Shown here: positions 1-6,470 of the stretch, one piece after another
How the letters are laid out: the number at the start of each line of letters is the position of its first letter
Position numbering within the stretch: position 1 is the first letter of the stretch
Source: Pyramidobacter sp.
GTDB lineage: Bacteria > Synergistota > Synergistia > Synergistales > Dethiosulfovibrionaceae
Length of the DNA: 7,759 bases
Assembly: GCA_017940445.1 (NCBI GenBank)
Contig: JAGAYQ010000402.1
Span: forward strand, 1-7,759
Reading direction: 5' to 3'
The notes under the pieces: generated by a model
What the model was told of the DNA's origin: nothing
The model's database searches: none
The model's input: only the letters and a program-made list of their open reading frames with translations
Made by a program: the position numbers and the translations under genes

Positions 1-119
1 AGGGCTTCGCGCAGGTCGTCGGCATCACACATCTGCGCCTCGGCATCGAGCGAGAGGATGGCTTCGGGCAGGGGAAAGCCTTTTCTCGTGCGTTCAAGAA
101 GCTCTTCAAACGATCTCAT
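1..119 (-). CDS. sdaAA: L-serine dehydratase, iron-sulfur-dependent, alpha subunit (partial, N-terminus only)
   Basis: Only the first 39 codons are present; the gene continues beyond the left edge. The translation opens MRSFEELLERTRKGF and continues with PEAILSLDAEAQM, which resembles the N-terminus of the alpha subunit of two-component anaerobic serine dehydratases. The cysteines that bind the 4Fe-4S cluster lie further along and cannot be seen. With the beta subunit it would deaminate L-serine to pyruvate and ammonia in the cytoplasm. The ATG (117-119, complement) overlaps the TGA of sdaAB in an ATGA arrangement, typical of coupled translation of partner subunits. A strong ribosome binding site, GGAGGAGG on the minus strand at 127-134, sits 7 bases upstream. 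The call rests mainly on position next to sdaAB and on the short N-terminal match. Confidence 0.85.
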   Translation of the reverse strand, partial: MRSFEELLERTRKGFPLPEAILSLDAEAQMCDADDLREA

Positions 120-799
120 CGCGTTTCCTCCTCCGTATCGCCCGTCAGCAGGATGGCTCGCTCGCAGGCGGGCATGACCTGTTTGACCCGCTCGGCAAGG
201 TCGGCAGGGACAGAACCGTCGAGCACGAACACGGCCACAGCCAGCCCGCCGCGCACGCTGCGCTTGAGGTCCATTCTAGCCAGGTTCAGGCCGCGGCGGT
301 ACAGTTCACCGGCGATCACGGCGACGACGCCGGGCACGTCATGATGCATGGTGATCAGCGCCGGCTGACCGAACGGCACGTTCATCGCAAAGCCGTCCAC
401 GCCCTGCAGCTCGACTGCACCGCCGCCGACAGACGCGCCGACGACTTCGGCGGTGCTTGCGCCGTCGCTCATGACGACGCGGACCGAGTTGGGGTGCGCT
501 CCGTCGATCTCCTCGGTGCCGAACGAGAATTCCAGCCCCGCCTCGCGGGCACACTCAAATGAATTTGGGATCCGCAGGTCGTCGGGTTTCATGCGCAGCA
601 GGCCGGCGACGAGGCCTTTGTCGGTACCGTGCCCCCAGTACGTGGCCGCGAACGAGCCGCGCAGATACAGTTTGGCGCTTTTCAGCGGCCTGTTCCAGCC
701 CCAGATGCGGCGAGCCAGCATGCCGATGCGCACAGCGCCGGCGGTGTGGCTGGACGACGGTCCAATCATCACGGGCCCGATGATGTCAAGAAGCGACAT
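116..799 (-). CDS. sdaAB: L-serine dehydratase, iron-sulfur-dependent, beta subunit
   Basis: The 227-residue protein is the usual size for the separate beta subunit (about 220 residues). It has the family signature IGPSSSHTAG at residues 12-21, the conserved GSFAATYWGHGTDKG stretch at 48-62, HPNSVR at 102-107 and a Gly-rich GASVGGGAVEL segment at 121-131. The last 80 residues or so, starting near MHHDVPGVVAVIAG (151-164), look like an ACT domain, which in this family is thought to bind serine or help assembly. Together with the alpha subunit it makes the oxygen-sensitive enzyme that converts L-serine to pyruvate and ammonia. It starts 23 bases after the amidase stop codon and overlaps sdaAA by 4 bases, so the three genes should be one transcript. 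Its ribosome binding site is weaker (GGGAAG about 9 bases before the ATG), suggesting coupling to the gene upstream. No defect is seen. Confidence 0.96.
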   Translation of the reverse strand: MSLLDIIGPVMIGPSSSHTAGAVRIGMLARRIWGWNRPLKSAKLYLRGSFAATYWGHGTDKGLVAGLLRMKPDDLRIPNSFECAREAGLEFSFGTEEIDGAHPNSVRVVMSDGASTAEVVGASVGGGAVELQGVDGFAMNVPFGQPALITMHHDVPGVVAVIAGELYRRGLNLARMDLKRSVRGGLAVAVFVLDGSVPADLAERVKQVMPACERAILLTGDTEEETR

Positions 800-822
800 T
801 CGTGTGCACTTCCCTTCTTCTA

Positions 823-2034
823 TTATTCGTTCGCCAGTTCCAGCAGGCAGTCGGTCAGGATCTCGGCTCCCTGGCAGACGAGTTTCATGTCGCTGAGCTC
901 TTCGGGACAGTGGCTCTTGCCGCCGATCGAGGGCACAAAGATCATCGCCGTGGGCACGCGAGGAGCAAAGACCTGCGCGTCGTGTCCGGCGCCGCTGCCC
1001 ATGCGGCGATTGCTGAGGCCGCGAAGGTTAGCGAAGCGCTCTACTTTTTCGATCATGCGCGGGGCAAAACTGACAGGGTCAGCGTGGTCGGTCGGCACAC
1101 ATTCCACCTCAACGCCGACTTCGCGCGCACAGCGCCGGATTTCGGCTTCACAGCGCGCGTGCAGCTCGTCAAGGACAGTCCGGTCCTGCGACCTCAGATC
1201 GATCGTGAAAAAGACCGTGCCGGGAACGACGTTGACAGCACCGGGGGCAACTTCCATGTGGCCGATCGTGAATACGGCGTTTTTCTCCGCCGCTGCGGCC
1301 GACATCGCCAGATGCAGTTTCGACGCGGCAATGAGCGGATCGTGGCGCAGATTCATCGGCGTAGTTCCGGCGTGGTTGGCCTCGCCTTTGTAGGTCACGT
1401 CCCAGCGGCTCAGTCCGGTAATGCCGATGACGACGCCGATCTCGATCTTTTCGGCATCGAGGAACGGTCCCTGTTCGACATGAAACTCCAGATAAGCGCA
1501 GGCTTTCAGCGTGTCGGTCCCCGCATAGCCGATACGGTTCAGCTCAGCCCCGGCGGTCATGCCGGAAAAGTCACGCGCGGCAAGCGCTTTTTCGAGCGTG
1601 ACATCGCCCACGAAAACAGAGCTGCCGAGCACACCGGGCAAAAAGCGCGAACCTTCCTCGTTCGTCCAGGCCGCAACGGCCAGAGGGCGACGGTGAGGAA
1701 GCTTTTTCTCAGCGATCGTGCGCAGCGCTTCCAAGCCGCTGAGCACACCGACGCAGCCGTCGAACATGCCGGCATTCGGCACGGTGTCGATGTGCGAGCC
1801 GGCGATCACGGGATCGCCGTTCTCCGTTCCGGGCAGGAGGCCGAAGATGTTGCCGATGGCGTCGATCTTCAGCTCCAGTCCGGCGTCTTTGATCCATCCG
1901 CAGAGCAGATCGCGTGCCTGCTTGTCGCCGTCGCTGAGAGCCAGACGGTAGCGCTTTCCGTCTTCCCTGATGCCGATCGTCCCGAGCTTTTCGAGCGATG
2001 AAACAAGGCGCGCGTGGTTCAGTCTGTTTTCCAT
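823..2034 (-). CDS. M20-family zinc hydrolase, hydantoinase/carbamoylase type amidase
   Basis: This 403-residue protein has the full motif set of the M20 group that includes N-carbamoyl-L-amino-acid hydrolase, allantoate amidohydrolase and beta-ureidopropionase, and is of normal length (about 400-415). Metal ligands expected from the family are visible: H81 in GSHIDT, D92 in FDG, the E126-E127 pair in TNEEGSRF, H185 in EFHVEQGP and H375 in GGKSHCPEE. The HAGTTPM motif (221-227) belongs to the inserted dimerisation domain and supplies substrate-binding residues; GAGHDAQ (348-354) is also conserved. These enzymes hydrolyse a C-N amide bond of a carbamoyl or ureido group in the cytoplasm. The exact substrate cannot be told from sequence. 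It is first in an operon with serine dehydratase, so release of a free amino acid for catabolism is a reasonable inference. The ATG follows a strong GGGGGGAGGAG site ending 5 bases upstream. Confidence 0.92.
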   Translation of the reverse strand: MENRLNHARLVSSLEKLGTIGIREDGKRYRLALSDGDKQARDLLCGWIKDAGLELKIDAIGNIFGLLPGTENGDPVIAGSHIDTVPNAGMFDGCVGVLSGLEALRTIAEKKLPHRRPLAVAAWTNEEGSRFLPGVLGSSVFVGDVTLEKALAARDFSGMTAGAELNRIGYAGTDTLKACAYLEFHVEQGPFLDAEKIEIGVVIGITGLSRWDVTYKGEANHAGTTPMNLRHDPLIAASKLHLAMSAAAAEKNAVFTIGHMEVAPGAVNVVPGTVFFTIDLRSQDRTVLDELHARCEAEIRRCAREVGVEVECVPTDHADPVSFAPRMIEKVERFANLRGLSNRRMGSGAGHDAQVFAPRVPTAMIFVPSIGGKSHCPEELSDMKLVCQGAEILTDCLLELANE

Positions 2035-2085
2035 GATAACTCCTCCCCCCGAAGGGTGATGTCAGTTCACTGTTTCTTAGATAAG

Positions 2086-2114
2086 ATTCTAGTGCGCGTC
2101 AGCCATGCCGTCAA
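2086..2114 (-). promoter_or_regulatory. Sigma-70-type promoter of the amidase-sdaAB-sdaAA operon
   Basis: Read on the minus strand, TTGACG (2109-2114) and TAGAAT (2086-2091) are separated by exactly 17 bases. Both boxes differ from consensus at one position. Transcription would start near 2079, giving a leader of about 45 bases before the amidase ATG at 2034. It is the only strong promoter seen for the three-gene operon. Confidence 0.7.
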
Positions 2115-2143
2115 TCGCGCGCCGCATTGAATAAAATTTGCGC

Positions 2144-2172
2144 TTGATTTTGCGCCCCGCGCGACTTAAACT
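2144..2172 (+). promoter_or_regulatory. Sigma-70-type promoter of the secreted-protein gene
   Basis: TTGATT (2144-2149) and TAAACT (2167-2172) lie 17 bases apart, with transcription expected from about 2179 and a leader of about 35 bases. The -35 box is flanked by two copies of TTTGCGC (2137-2143 and 2149-2155), so a regulator could bind there. It is back to back with the operon promoter on the other strand, with about 30 bases between the two -35 boxes. Confidence 0.6.
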
Positions 2173-2199
2173 TTTTGTGTTGAATCACGCATTTTTGTG

Positions 2200-2205
2200 A
2201 AGGAG
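2200..2205 (+). promoter_or_regulatory. Ribosome binding site that sets the start at GTG 2214
   Basis: AAGGAG at 2200-2205 is followed by an 8-base spacer and GTG at 2214. An earlier in-frame GTG at 2205 overlaps this site itself and so cannot be served by it. The 2214 start also gives a cleaner signal peptide that opens with MKLSFKR. Confidence 0.8.
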
Positions 2206-2213
2206 TGATCCGC

Positions 2214-4220
2214 GTGAAACTCTCGTTCAAGCGTTCTTTTTATGCTCTTTTTGTCCTTGTGCTGATCGCCGTTCAGGCGTCAGCGATCACGCCGCGCCAG
2301 CTGGTCGCGCCGTTTTTCGCCGAAGAAGAGCATGCAGCGTTCGGCGGCGCCGATCTTCAGGCTCTGCTGAAAGACGAATCCCGACCGCTGGGGCAGATCG
2401 CCGCAAAGATCGTCCTGCCGCTCGTCAAAAGCGGCGAGCTTCAGCCCGCCGTGCTGGAATGCATCGAGCACATGGGCGCGTTCGTCTTCCACAGCGGCGG
2501 CAAAGGCGAGGGCGAACGGCGCGAGACAGTCTTCGCCGCAGAAGTTGCCGGCGCGCTGCCTGCCGCGCCCGAAGACGCCGGTTTTGTCATCGAGAACGTG
2601 CCAGAAGGAACGACGCTGACGCCCGTTGGCGTGTATTCGCTGAACGGTCAGAAGGTCTACTGCGCGTTCCTAAGCCGCGACGGACAAAACTTTATCATCG
2701 CTGCCGAAAACGATCCCGCCCTGCTCAGCCTCATGGCAGCCGTCCCCGCCGACACGAAGCCCGAAAACGAGAGCATGGGGGCTTCTCCGCTGTGGGCTAG
2801 CGGCTACACGCCGCCGTCAAGGTTTTCACAGGCGTTCAAAAAGGACATTCTTCCTCAGGCGCTGCAAACGCCGCTTCGTTTCGAGCTCAGCCTTGACCAC
2901 ACAGAGCGCTCAATCCGCGCCCGTGTGCGGAGCAATCTGAACGAATTCCTCCCCTTCGGCGAAGTGCCAGTCTCCGGCGAAAAACCGTTCCTGATCGGCA
3001 GCGACAGCCTTTACGGCCTGCTCAGCTTTGAAGGACTGTACAGTGCGCTTGAAAAACATCAGGACAAGATCGCTCAGGCCGCCGCGGCTGCCGGTTTTTC
3101 TTCCGAAGAAATCGCCGCCGTGCTCTCGCGCCGCATCACCATCGGCGCTGCGGGCAAATCGTCCAGCCTGATCGGATCGTTCCCGGGCGTGTACGTCCAC
3201 CTCGCCGGCGCCAATCAGGCTGTCGCGGAAAAACTGCTCTCGCTGGTCAAAGCGGCCGCCTCGGACAAGTCGACAAAGATGGAGCCGTTCAGCCAGGGAG
3301 CATGGCATGGCGTGCGCATGTCGCGCTGGTCGATGCTCTCAGCCTATGCCGCCGCTTCCGACCAGGGCTTTGTGATCGCGTTCCAGGATGCCAGGGAACT
3401 GACGCGCACGCCTCGCCCCGCCCCCGAGATCGAAAAAATCCTCGCCGAAAATCATCCCTTCGTGCTCTGCTTTGACTCGCAGGCGCTGATGGACAAACTT
3501 GACTCTGCGCTCGGGATGCTCGGCAGCCTGTTCCTGAACGACGAGCAGCAGCGTCAGATGGAAAGCGCGTTCAAGCTGATGGAGGCATTCGGCGTCTTCA
3601 CGCTCACCGCCGACCGCGTCGAGGAGCACGACGCCGAGCTGTTCATCAACCAGCCTGCGTTCGGCCGCCTGCTCGACGATCTGAGCGCCAGGATCAGACT
3701 CTCCGGGCAGAATAAGAAGCCCGTTATTCCTCCGGCTGCACCGGCGGCCCCCGTTACGCCCGCTCCCCCCGCCCTGGCTTCCCCAGCTCCCATCCAGGCC
3801 GTAGAACCGACATTGCAGTTTTCGGCGTTCCTCCGTGCGTCGTCGCAGTTCAAAAAGCTCTTCCCCGCTGCCAGCATCGCGCCGCAGACCTGCGTTGCTT
3901 CGGCGCTGTACGACGGCAAGCCCGTGACGATGACCTCGACGCTGATCGAGGGCGAAGGCGTGCAGCTCCGCTTTGTCTCCGCGACGAGCAGCGCCAGGCT
4001 GCACTTCGGCCCGGAACGCACCGAGCGCCTCGTTCGCCAGTGGCGGGAGAACAATCCTTCATCGCCCTGCGAGCTGACGTGTGAGCGCACCGGTGACACA
4101 GCCGAGGTCGAGCTGTCAATGGTCATGCCGTACAGCGACGCTGTGACCGACGCCGACTTCGTCAGGCAGGCCGATCAGTTCCTCGCCGGGCTCGACAGCT
4201 TCTACGATCTTCTGAAATGA
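2214..4220 (+). CDS. Secreted or periplasmic protein of unknown function, DUF3352-like part plus YbjN-like C-terminal domain
   Basis: I do not recognise a characterised relative. With the GTG at 2214 the product is 668 residues. Residues 1-24 form a clear Sec signal peptide: positive MKLSFKR, a hydrophobic core (9-20) and an A-S-A cleavage site at 22-24. There is no lipobox cysteine and no later membrane segment, so the protein is probably exported and soluble. Residues 25-500 form a long mixed alpha/beta region whose style, for example IGSDSLYGLLSFEGLY (261-276) and QGFVIAFQDARELT (384-397), recalls DUF3352-type exported proteins; this is a tentative fold impression. A Pro/Ala-rich linker spans about 500-532. 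The final 130 residues, with LVRQWRENN (606-614), acidic beta strands, and the helix DADFVRQADQFLAGLDSF (646-663), resemble a YbjN/secretion-chaperone-like domain. The gene is monocistronic, with its own promoter and terminator. No catalytic motif is evident; a binding or envelope role is only a guess. Confidence 0.85.
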   Translation: MKLSFKRSFYALFVLVLIAVQASAITPRQLVAPFFAEEEHAAFGGADLQALLKDESRPLGQIAAKIVLPLVKSGELQPAVLECIEHMGAFVFHSGGKGEGERRETVFAAEVAGALPAAPEDAGFVIENVPEGTTLTPVGVYSLNGQKVYCAFLSRDGQNFIIAAENDPALLSLMAAVPADTKPENESMGASPLWASGYTPPSRFSQAFKKDILPQALQTPLRFELSLDHTERSIRARVRSNLNEFLPFGEVPVSGEKPFLIGSDSLYGLLSFEGLYSALEKHQDKIAQAAAAAGFSSEEIAAVLSRRITIGAAGKSSSLIGSFPGVYVHLAGANQAVAEKLLSLVKAAASDKSTKMEPFSQGAWHGVRMSRWSMLSAYAAASDQGFVIAFQDARELTRTPRPAPEIEKILAENHPFVLCFDSQALMDKLDSALGMLGSLFLNDEQQRQMESAFKLMEAFGVFTLTADRVEEHDAELFINQPAFGRLLDDLSARIRLSGQNKKPVIPPAAPAAPVTPAPPALASPAPIQAVEPTLQFSAFLRASSQFKKLFPAASIAPQTCVASALYDGKPVTMTSTLIEGEGVQLRFVSATSSARLHFGPERTERLVRQWRENNPSSPCELTCERTGDTAEVELSMVMPYSDAVTDADFVRQADQFLAGLDSFYDLLK

Positions 4221-4230
4221 CCGTGCCCAT

Positions 4231-4275
4231 AAAAACAAGGCCGAAGCGAAGATTCGCTTCGGCCTTGTTTTTTTT
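4231..4275. terminator. Two-way Rho-independent terminator between convergent genes
   Basis: A perfect 20-base inverted repeat (4231-4250 and 4253-4272) forms a long GC-rich hairpin with a tiny loop. It is flanked by A's on the left and T's on the right (through 4275), so each strand ends in a U-run. It lies 10 bases after the stop of the secreted-protein gene and just beyond the stop of the threonine aldolase gene, and can end both transcripts. Confidence 0.95.
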
Positions 4276-4285
4276 GCAGACTGCG

Positions 4286-5320
4286 CTATGCGTTTTTGAT
4301 GTCCTCGATCAAAGCGTTCACGTTCTCTTCCGTCGTCGCCCAGCTGGTGCAGAAGCGCACGGCCGTCTCCTGATCGCTCAGCTTCATCCATGGCGAATAG
4401 GCATATTTTTCTCCCAGCTTTGCCAGGACACGGTTGGGCACGATCGGGAACTGCTGATTCGTCGGCGAGTCCATGATGAACGACCAGCCCTTTTCCGCAC
4501 AGGCGTCGCGGATACGCAGAGCCAGCTCGACAGCATGGCGGCCCATCTTCTCGTACAGCCCGCCGGTGAACAGCGTCTCAAACTGCACGCCGAGGATCCG
4601 GCCCTTCGCCAGCATCGCTCCGCGCTGCTTTTCCACGTAGCGAAAATCCGTTTTCAGCTCGTCATTGACGATGACCAAAGCCTCGCCGAACAGCGCACCG
4701 ACTTTGGTACCTCCGATGTAGAACGCGTCGCAGTTACGGGCCAGATCGGGAAGCGTCACGTCATTCTCCTTCGCAGCCAGCCCATAGCCGAGACGCGCAC
4801 CGTCGGCGTAAAGATAGAAGCCGCACTCGTCGCAGACCGAGCGCAGAGCCTCCAGCTCCTTTTTGCTGTACAGCGTGCCGAACTCCGTCGGCTGCGAGAT
4901 ATACACCAGCTTCGGCTGCGCCATGTGCTCCTCGGTGCCGCTCTCGTAATGATCGCGCCATACCTGTCTGACCTGCTCGGCCGAGATTTTGCCGTCCACG
5001 CCGGGCACGGAGATCACCTTATGACCGCTGGCCTCCACCGCGCCCGTCTCGTGCACGTTGATGTGGCCGGAGTCGGCGCAGACAGGGCTCTGATGAGGAC
5101 GCAGCGCCGCCGCGATCATCACCATGTTCACCTGCGTGCCGCCGACGAGGAAATGAACATCAGCCTTCGGCGCGTCACAGGCCTGACGGATCAGCTCGGC
5201 AGCATGCCCGCAGTGCGGATCCTCGCCGTAGCCGGCCGTCTGCTCCATGTTCGTCCTGGCAAGCGCCTCGAGAACGGCAGGATGGCAGCCTTCGTTGTAA
5301 TCGCAGTTAAAGCAAATCAT
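4286..5320 (-). CDS. ltaE: L-threonine aldolase family PLP enzyme (beta-eliminating lyase fold)
   Basis: The 344-residue protein is a fold-type I PLP enzyme of the threonine aldolase family, of normal length. Visible landmarks: GYGEDPHC (30-37), the phosphate-binding GGTQVNM (60-66), the cofactor-stacking His region DSGHINVHETGA (83-94), ISQPTEFGTLY (141-151), ADGARLGYG (172-180) with the Asp that contacts the pyridine nitrogen and the Arg expected to hold the substrate carboxylate, and GGTK (203-206), whose K206 should carry PLP. The enzyme cleaves L-threonine or L-allo-threonine to glycine and acetaldehyde, feeding glycine and serine metabolism. Stereospecificity cannot be read from sequence. 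It starts with MICFNCDYNEG, 7 bases after AGGAG (5328-5332 complement). It follows ptb on the same strand with a terminator hairpin between them and no clear promoter, so some read-through probably drives it. A relative acting on another beta-hydroxy amino acid is possible. Confidence 0.92.
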   Translation of the reverse strand: MICFNCDYNEGCHPAVLEALARTNMEQTAGYGEDPHCGHAAELIRQACDAPKADVHFLVGGTQVNMVMIAAALRPHQSPVCADSGHINVHETGAVEASGHKVISVPGVDGKISAEQVRQVWRDHYESGTEEHMAQPKLVYISQPTEFGTLYSKKELEALRSVCDECGFYLYADGARLGYGLAAKENDVTLPDLARNCDAFYIGGTKVGALFGEALVIVNDELKTDFRYVEKQRGAMLAKGRILGVQFETLFTGGLYEKMGRHAVELALRIRDACAEKGWSFIMDSPTNQQFPIVPNRVLAKLGEKYAYSPWMKLSDQETAVRFCTSWATTEENVNALIEDIKNA

Positions 5321-5342
5321 TTTTAAACTCCTGATGTCTTTT

Positions 5343-5378
5343 AAAAAGGCCGCTCGACCGATGGTGGTCGAACGGCCT
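5343..5378 (-). terminator. Rho-independent terminator (possibly partial) after the ptb-like gene
   Basis: On the minus strand a 13-pair stem (AGGCCGTTCGACC with GGTCGAGCGGCCT, one G-U pair, 6-base loop) at 5347-5378 is followed by TTTTT at 5343-5347. It begins about 28 bases past the ptb stop codon. The threonine aldolase ribosome binding site is only about 10 bases beyond the U-run, so the hairpin may act as a partial stop that lowers aldolase expression relative to ptb. Confidence 0.85.
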
Positions 5379-5406
5379 GCGTTTTTCCGTTTCTGACTTA
5401 AGAGAA

Positions 5407-6342
5407 CTACTTGCGAAGGCTGTCAGCGAAGACGACGGCAGCAGCGATCGAAAGCAGCTTGGTGCGGGGCGAGTCAGCGCGGCTGGTCAGGATGATAGGA
5501 GCGGCGGCACCGATGATCAGACCGGCGGTCTCGTTCTCCGAGAAGTAGACGATGGCCTTGAACAGCGCGTTGCCGGCCTCGATGTTGGGAGCGAGCAGGA
5601 TGTCAGCCTTGCCGGCGACCGGCGAGACGATGCCCTTGATCTGAGCCGACTTCTCGCTGACGGCATTGTCGAGGGCGAAGGGGCCGTCGACAACGCAGCC
5701 CTTGATCTGCTTGCGGTTGTTCATCGCGGTAAGAGCGGCGGCGTCAAGCGTGGCGGGCATGTCAGGGTTGACTTCTTCAACGGCCGCGATGCAGGCGACC
5801 TTGGGGCACTCGATGCCGAACGAATGAGCCAGCTGCACAGCGTTGCTGATGATGTCAGCCTTCTGCTTCACATCGGGATACATGTTGAAAGCGGCGTCGG
5901 TGACGAAGAACAGGTGATCGTAGCCCTTGATCTCGTGGAAGAAGCAGTGCGAGATCGTGTTCTTGCCGCGACGCAGACCGACTTCCTTGTTCAGCATGCC
6001 GCGAAGGAAGTTGGCAGTGTGGAGCTGTCCCTTCATGTAAGCGTCGGCACGGCCGGACGAAACCTCGGTAACGGCCTTGATAGCCATCTCCGCCTCGCTG
6101 GGCGAGCACTCGATCACTTCATAGTCAGCCAGATCGGCGCCGGCGGCCTTGGCGGCAGCCTCGATCTTCGCCTTCTCGCCGGTGACGACAAACTTGGCGA
6201 TACCAGCCTTGCGGGCCTCTTCCATAGCCTCGAACAGGCCAGGATCATCGGCCTTGGCGACAGCGATCTTCTTTGTGCCCTTCTCGGCAGTGATCTTCTT
6301 GGCGTAGTCCAGCAGAGCCTTCAAACTGCGAAGCTGTTCCAT
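5407..6342 (-). CDS. ptb: Phosphate butyryltransferase-like acyltransferase (Pta/Ptb family)
   Basis: With the ATG at 6342 the protein is 311 residues, the usual size of phosphate butyryltransferase and shorter than multidomain Pta. Family features include YMKGQLHTANFLR (102-114), TDAAFNMYPD (148-157), VVDGPFALDNAVS (217-229), ILLAPNIEAGNALFK (248-262) and the C-terminal LTSRADSPRTKLLSIA (285-300). It exchanges the CoA of butyryl-CoA or another short acyl-CoA for phosphate, so a kinase can form ATP from the acyl-phosphate. Chain-length preference cannot be read, and a phosphate acetyltransferase role remains possible. No butyrate kinase gene lies in the window. The start follows AGGAGG (6353-6358 complement) with a 10-base spacer. 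An in-frame upstream ATG at 6399 would add 19 residues, but has no ribosome binding site and sits about at the predicted transcription start, so I reject it. A promoter lies upstream, and the threonine aldolase gene lies downstream. Confidence 0.92.
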   Translation of the reverse strand: MEQLRSLKALLDYAKKITAEKGTKKIAVAKADDPGLFEAMEEARKAGIAKFVVTGEKAKIEAAAKAAGADLADYEVIECSPSEAEMAIKAVTEVSSGRADAYMKGQLHTANFLRGMLNKEVGLRRGKNTISHCFFHEIKGYDHLFFVTDAAFNMYPDVKQKADIISNAVQLAHSFGIECPKVACIAAVEEVNPDMPATLDAAALTAMNNRKQIKGCVVDGPFALDNAVSEKSAQIKGIVSPVAGKADILLAPNIEAGNALFKAIVYFSENETAGLIIGAAAPIILTSRADSPRTKLLSIAAAVVFADSLRK

Positions 6343-6373
6343 TGTAAAACATCCTCCTGAAAATTTATTATTT

Positions 6374-6391
6374 GCGCCGCACTGACGGCGC
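6374..6391 (-). promoter_or_regulatory. GC hairpin near the 5' end of the ptb leader
   Basis: GCGCCG and CGGCGC pair perfectly around a 6-base loop in the untranslated leader, about 10 bases after the predicted transcription start and 15 bases before the AGGAGG site. It leaves the ribosome site free, so a role in mRNA stability is more likely than translational blocking. No known riboswitch is recognised. Confidence 0.5.
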
Positions 6392-6407
6392 TGTTTCACC
6401 CGTGTAC

Positions 6408-6435
6408 ATTATACACTCGGAGCTCAAATAATCAA
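6408..6435 (-). promoter_or_regulatory. Sigma-70-type promoter of the ptb-like gene
   Basis: On the minus strand a perfect TATAAT (6408-6413) lies 16 bases after TTGATT (6430-6435). Transcription should begin near 6401, giving a leader of about 60 bases. The consensus -10 suggests strong expression, consistent with a central energy-yielding enzyme. Confidence 0.75.
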
Positions 6436-6470
6436 TTCTCAAAAACGAAATTCGCGGCGTATAAAATTTA

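Noticed and set aside
802..2001. Long plus-strand open frame opposite the amidase gene
   Set aside because: It lies antisense to a gene with complete M20 motifs, its translation is His/Arg/Asp-rich with no recognisable domain, and such frames are expected opposite GC-rich genes.
2035..2085. Possible riboswitch in the amidase operon leader
   Set aside because: The leader is only about 45 bases with at most a 4-pair stem (CAGT/ACTG), too short for a known serine, glycine or other riboswitch.
4217..5326. Long plus-strand open frame opposite the threonine aldolase gene
   Set aside because: It begins within the stop region of the secreted-protein gene, runs through the terminator hairpin and lies antisense to a clear PLP enzyme; its composition is that of a GC-rich shadow frame.
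6343..6399. Upstream ATG extending the ptb product by 19 residues
   Set aside because: It coincides with the predicted transcription start, has no ribosome binding site, passes through the leader hairpin and adds non-family sequence; the ATG at 6342 has AGGAGG upstream.
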